Positions 62,904 to 64,000 of a stretch of 64,000 nt of DNA are shown piece after piece; the stretch's first letter is position 1; each line of letters begins with the position of its first letter. This DNA is from Azomonas tarimensis (GTDB taxonomy: Bacteria; Pseudomonadota; Gammaproteobacteria; Pseudomonadales; Pseudomonadaceae). Below the pieces are notes generated by a model, which searched no databases, was not told where the DNA came from, and saw only the letters and a list, made by a program, of their open reading frames with translations. Made by a program: the position numbers and the translations under genes. Where the stretch lies: positions 47,515 to 111,514 of the forward strand of contig NZ_JBHRXZ010000027.1 of assembly GCF_042648805.1 (NCBI RefSeq), written 5' to 3'.

Positions 62904-63204
62904 CTAGGTGGAGCGTGGTCGCCCGGCTTTGGCCGGTTCGACCCGGCGGCCGACCGCAGCGGCGATCTCGGCGGCGAAGCGTGAACTGCCGGCCACGTAG
63001 TTACCGTTGGTTGCGCCACGGATCTCGTCGACCAGTGCCTTTTCCAGGGTGCCTTGAAACAGCATGCAGCGCCGCCAGCTCGGTCAGGCATTCCAGGTAG
63101 AAGCGGTAGTCATCGTCACCGTAGAAGCAGGCGGACCGGTTGTTGCCGCGCTGAATGATGTGCAGCGGGACATTGGGTAGCAGGAGGCGCGCTCGGCGGT
63201 GCAT
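62904..63204 (-). pseudogene. REP-associated tyrosine transposase (RAYT), internally deleted
   Basis: The N-terminal ~46 residues of a Y1/TnpREP transposase are present (ARLLLPNVPLHIIQRGNNRS, then ACFYGDDDYRFYLECL). The C-terminal ~52 residues appear in another frame at 62904-63062 (LEKALVDEIRGATNGNYVAG, SSRFAAEIAAAVGRRVE, AGRPRST, stop). The middle, including the part with HVHLL-type metal His and catalytic Tyr, is deleted. Normal length is about 230 residues. It is flanked by GGGGCAGACCCC-type palindromes, the REPs it probably mobilised, so the element is dead here. Confidence 0.85.
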
Positions 63205-63289
63205 CGCGGAAATCCTTTTCCGGAGAGGGTGGGCGGCATCATAGCGGTATGGGTAAGGCTGAGCTGGGCAGGGGTCAAGAAAAGCGGGG

Positions 63290-63318
63290 TAGGAAATTGG
63301 AGTCTGTCCCGGTTTGCC
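63290..63318. repeat. Decayed REP-like element on the 5' side of the RAYT remnant
   Basis: GGAAATTGGAGTCTGTCCC is a diverged, inverted copy of the AATTGGGGTCTGTCCC element seen at 63914-63930. Confidence 0.55.
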
Positions 63319-63404
63319 CCTACCGATGTTTCCGTCGCGCTGATTCTCTGTATCATGCGCGCCGCGCAAAGGGCGCTGGATTAATTCAACAGGGAGTTTG
63401 GCGC

Positions 63405-63833
63405 ATGAAAGCGCATGGTTTGATCGCGGCAATGGGATTGGCAGTGCTCTGCACCGGTTGCGCGAGCGGGTTGAATTCGCATCAGAAGGCCGAGCTGAAG
63501 CATTACGAGTCGCGCGGGCAAGCGATTCAGGAGAAGAATCCCGGAACAGGCGCTGCACTGGGTCTGCTTCCGGGAGGCGGTTCGTTCTACGGCCGCGAAT
63601 ACGGTCTGGGCGTCGTTAATCTACTGTTCTGGCCGTTGTCTGTGCTCTGGGACCCCATCAGCGGTCATGACGCCTCTGAGGTGATCAATTACCACGCGAC
63701 CAAGAGCCACGTGGATCGACTGCGCCAGAACGATCTCGATGCGCTGGACGAGTCGCTGAGGACAGGTGAACTTGACCTGACCCAGTACACACTGGAAAAG
63801 CGCAAGGTCGACCAGAAGTACCGCTATAACTGA
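63405..63833 (+). CDS. Small lipoprotein of unknown function
   Basis: A 142-residue predicted lipoprotein. Signal peptide with lipobox LCTGC (Cys19). The mature part has SHQKAELKHYESRGQAIQEK (helical), a Gly-rich GAALGLLPGGGSFYGREYG, and a hydrophobic stretch VVNLLFWPLSVLWDP, then a charged C-terminal helix ending in VDQKYRYN. AGGGAG precedes the ATG 63405. I do not recognise a family beyond a generic lipoprotein. A strong terminator follows. Confidence 0.78.
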   Translation: MKAHGLIAAMGLAVLCTGCASGLNSHQKAELKHYESRGQAIQEKNPGTGAALGLLPGGGSFYGREYGLGVVNLLFWPLSVLWDPISGHDASEVINYHATKSHVDRLRQNDLDALDESLRTGELDLTQYTLEKRKVDQKYRYN

Positions 63834-63863
63834 TCGAAGGCCTGCGGGCTGGACGTGACAGCG

Positions 63864-63888
63864 AACCTCGCCATTGGCGGGGTTTTTT
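63864..63888 (+). terminator. Rho-independent terminator of the lipoprotein gene
   Basis: AACCTCGCC and GGCGGGGTT pair (one G-T) around ATT, followed by a run of six T, 31 bp after the stop. Confidence 0.85.
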
Positions 63889-63910
63889 GTTTGGGGGGAG
63901 TTGGCAAGGT

Positions 63911-63932
63911 GGGAAATTGGGGTCTGTCCCTG
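63911..63932. repeat. REP-like AAATTGGGGTCTGTCCC element
   Basis: GGGAAATTGGGGTCTGTCCC, the reverse orientation of the elements in array 4 and around the RAYT remnant. Confidence 0.6.
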
Positions 63933-63948
63933 AGGAATCCCCACAAAT

Positions 63949-64000
63949 CTACTCCAGTTGCTGAGCTTGGCGGCGCACCTCATCACGCAGCAGTAGCTCC
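63949..64000 (-). CDS. C-terminal end of a gene running out of the window
   Basis: The minus strand is open from the edge and reads ELLLRDEVRRQAQQLE followed by a stop at 63949-63951. The amphipathic, charged text is plausible coding sequence but too short to identify. Confidence 0.4.
   Translation of the reverse strand, partial: ELLLRDEVRRQAQQLE

Overview
The window is GC-rich, densely coded DNA from a Pseudomonas-type gammaproteobacterium. The evidence is a vfr-osmC-speD-coq7-HIT block arranged as in P. aeruginosa, trpGDC, opgGH, a fruR/fruBKA fructose PTS, the BenR/CatR-controlled benzoate genes, and many REP-like palindromes. Two runs of N (21037-21184 and 61210-61356) sit inside tandem-repeat arrays, so this is a draft assembly. 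No rRNA, tRNA, integrase, intact IS element or CRISPR array was seen.

Layout. 1-2.8 kb: the end of an N-methylglutamate synthase-type operon (mgsABC, also called glxBCD). 2.9-15.6 kb: benzoate to beta-ketoadipate enol-lactone, with catR facing catBCA, then benR, benABCD, two benzoate transporters (benK, benE) and a BenF-like porin. 15.7-20.4 kb: a five-gene branched-chain-type ABC importer, probably for an aromatic acid. 20.4-21.2 kb: tandem repeat array 1. 21.5-25.8 kb: dimethylamine monooxygenase genes (dmmABC plus a GcvT-like partner) and an SMR exporter of the Gdx/SugE type. 25.9-31.9 kb: opgGH, an RNase Z-like hydrolase and a B3/4-domain protein. 32-33.8 kb: an Amt transporter with a 58-residue membrane peptide downstream and a near-perfect sigma-54 promoter upstream. 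34-36.9 kb: a soluble PAS chemoreceptor-like protein and the ABC-F protein YbiT. 36.9-37.6 kb: array 2. 37.6-40.1 kb: trpGDC. 40.4-43 kb: a soluble NarX/NarL-like two-component pair with a PAS-PAS protein. 43.3-47.2 kb: trimethylamine monooxygenase (tmm) and TMAO demethylase (tdm). 47.3-53.6 kb: vfr, an OsmC protein, speD, array 3, coq7, a HIT protein, two DUF4136 lipoproteins, cmoM and a MazG-like protein. 53.7-60.4 kb: fruR and fruBKA. 60.4-64 kb: array 4, a HepT/MntA toxin-antitoxin pair, psiE, a deleted RAYT transposase and a lipoprotein.

How it fits together. The most interesting theme is a nearly complete route for methylated amines scattered over three loci: Tmm (TMA to TMAO), Tdm (TMAO to DMA plus formaldehyde), Dmm (DMA to methylamine), and Mgs (methylamine captured as N-methylglutamate, with the GmaS and Mgd partners presumably just left of the window). 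Amt could supply ammonium or methylammonium. The tmm and dmmA upstream regions share an 11-mer and a NarL-like 7-2-7 inverted repeat, and a NarX/NarL-like pair is encoded divergently from tmm. This suggests one regulator for both loci. The amt and dmmA upstream regions also carry sigma-54 promoter sequences, which fits nitrogen-limited expression.

The benzoate genes show their control directly: two XylS/BenR-type half-sites 21 bp apart before benA, and Hfq/Crc-type A-rich motifs at the starts of catA, benR, benA, benF and the ABC binding protein. Inverting the segment from array 2 to the REP pair at 47.2 kb would restore the P. aeruginosa order trpG-trpD-trpC-vfr. The repeats therefore probably mark rearrangement endpoints.
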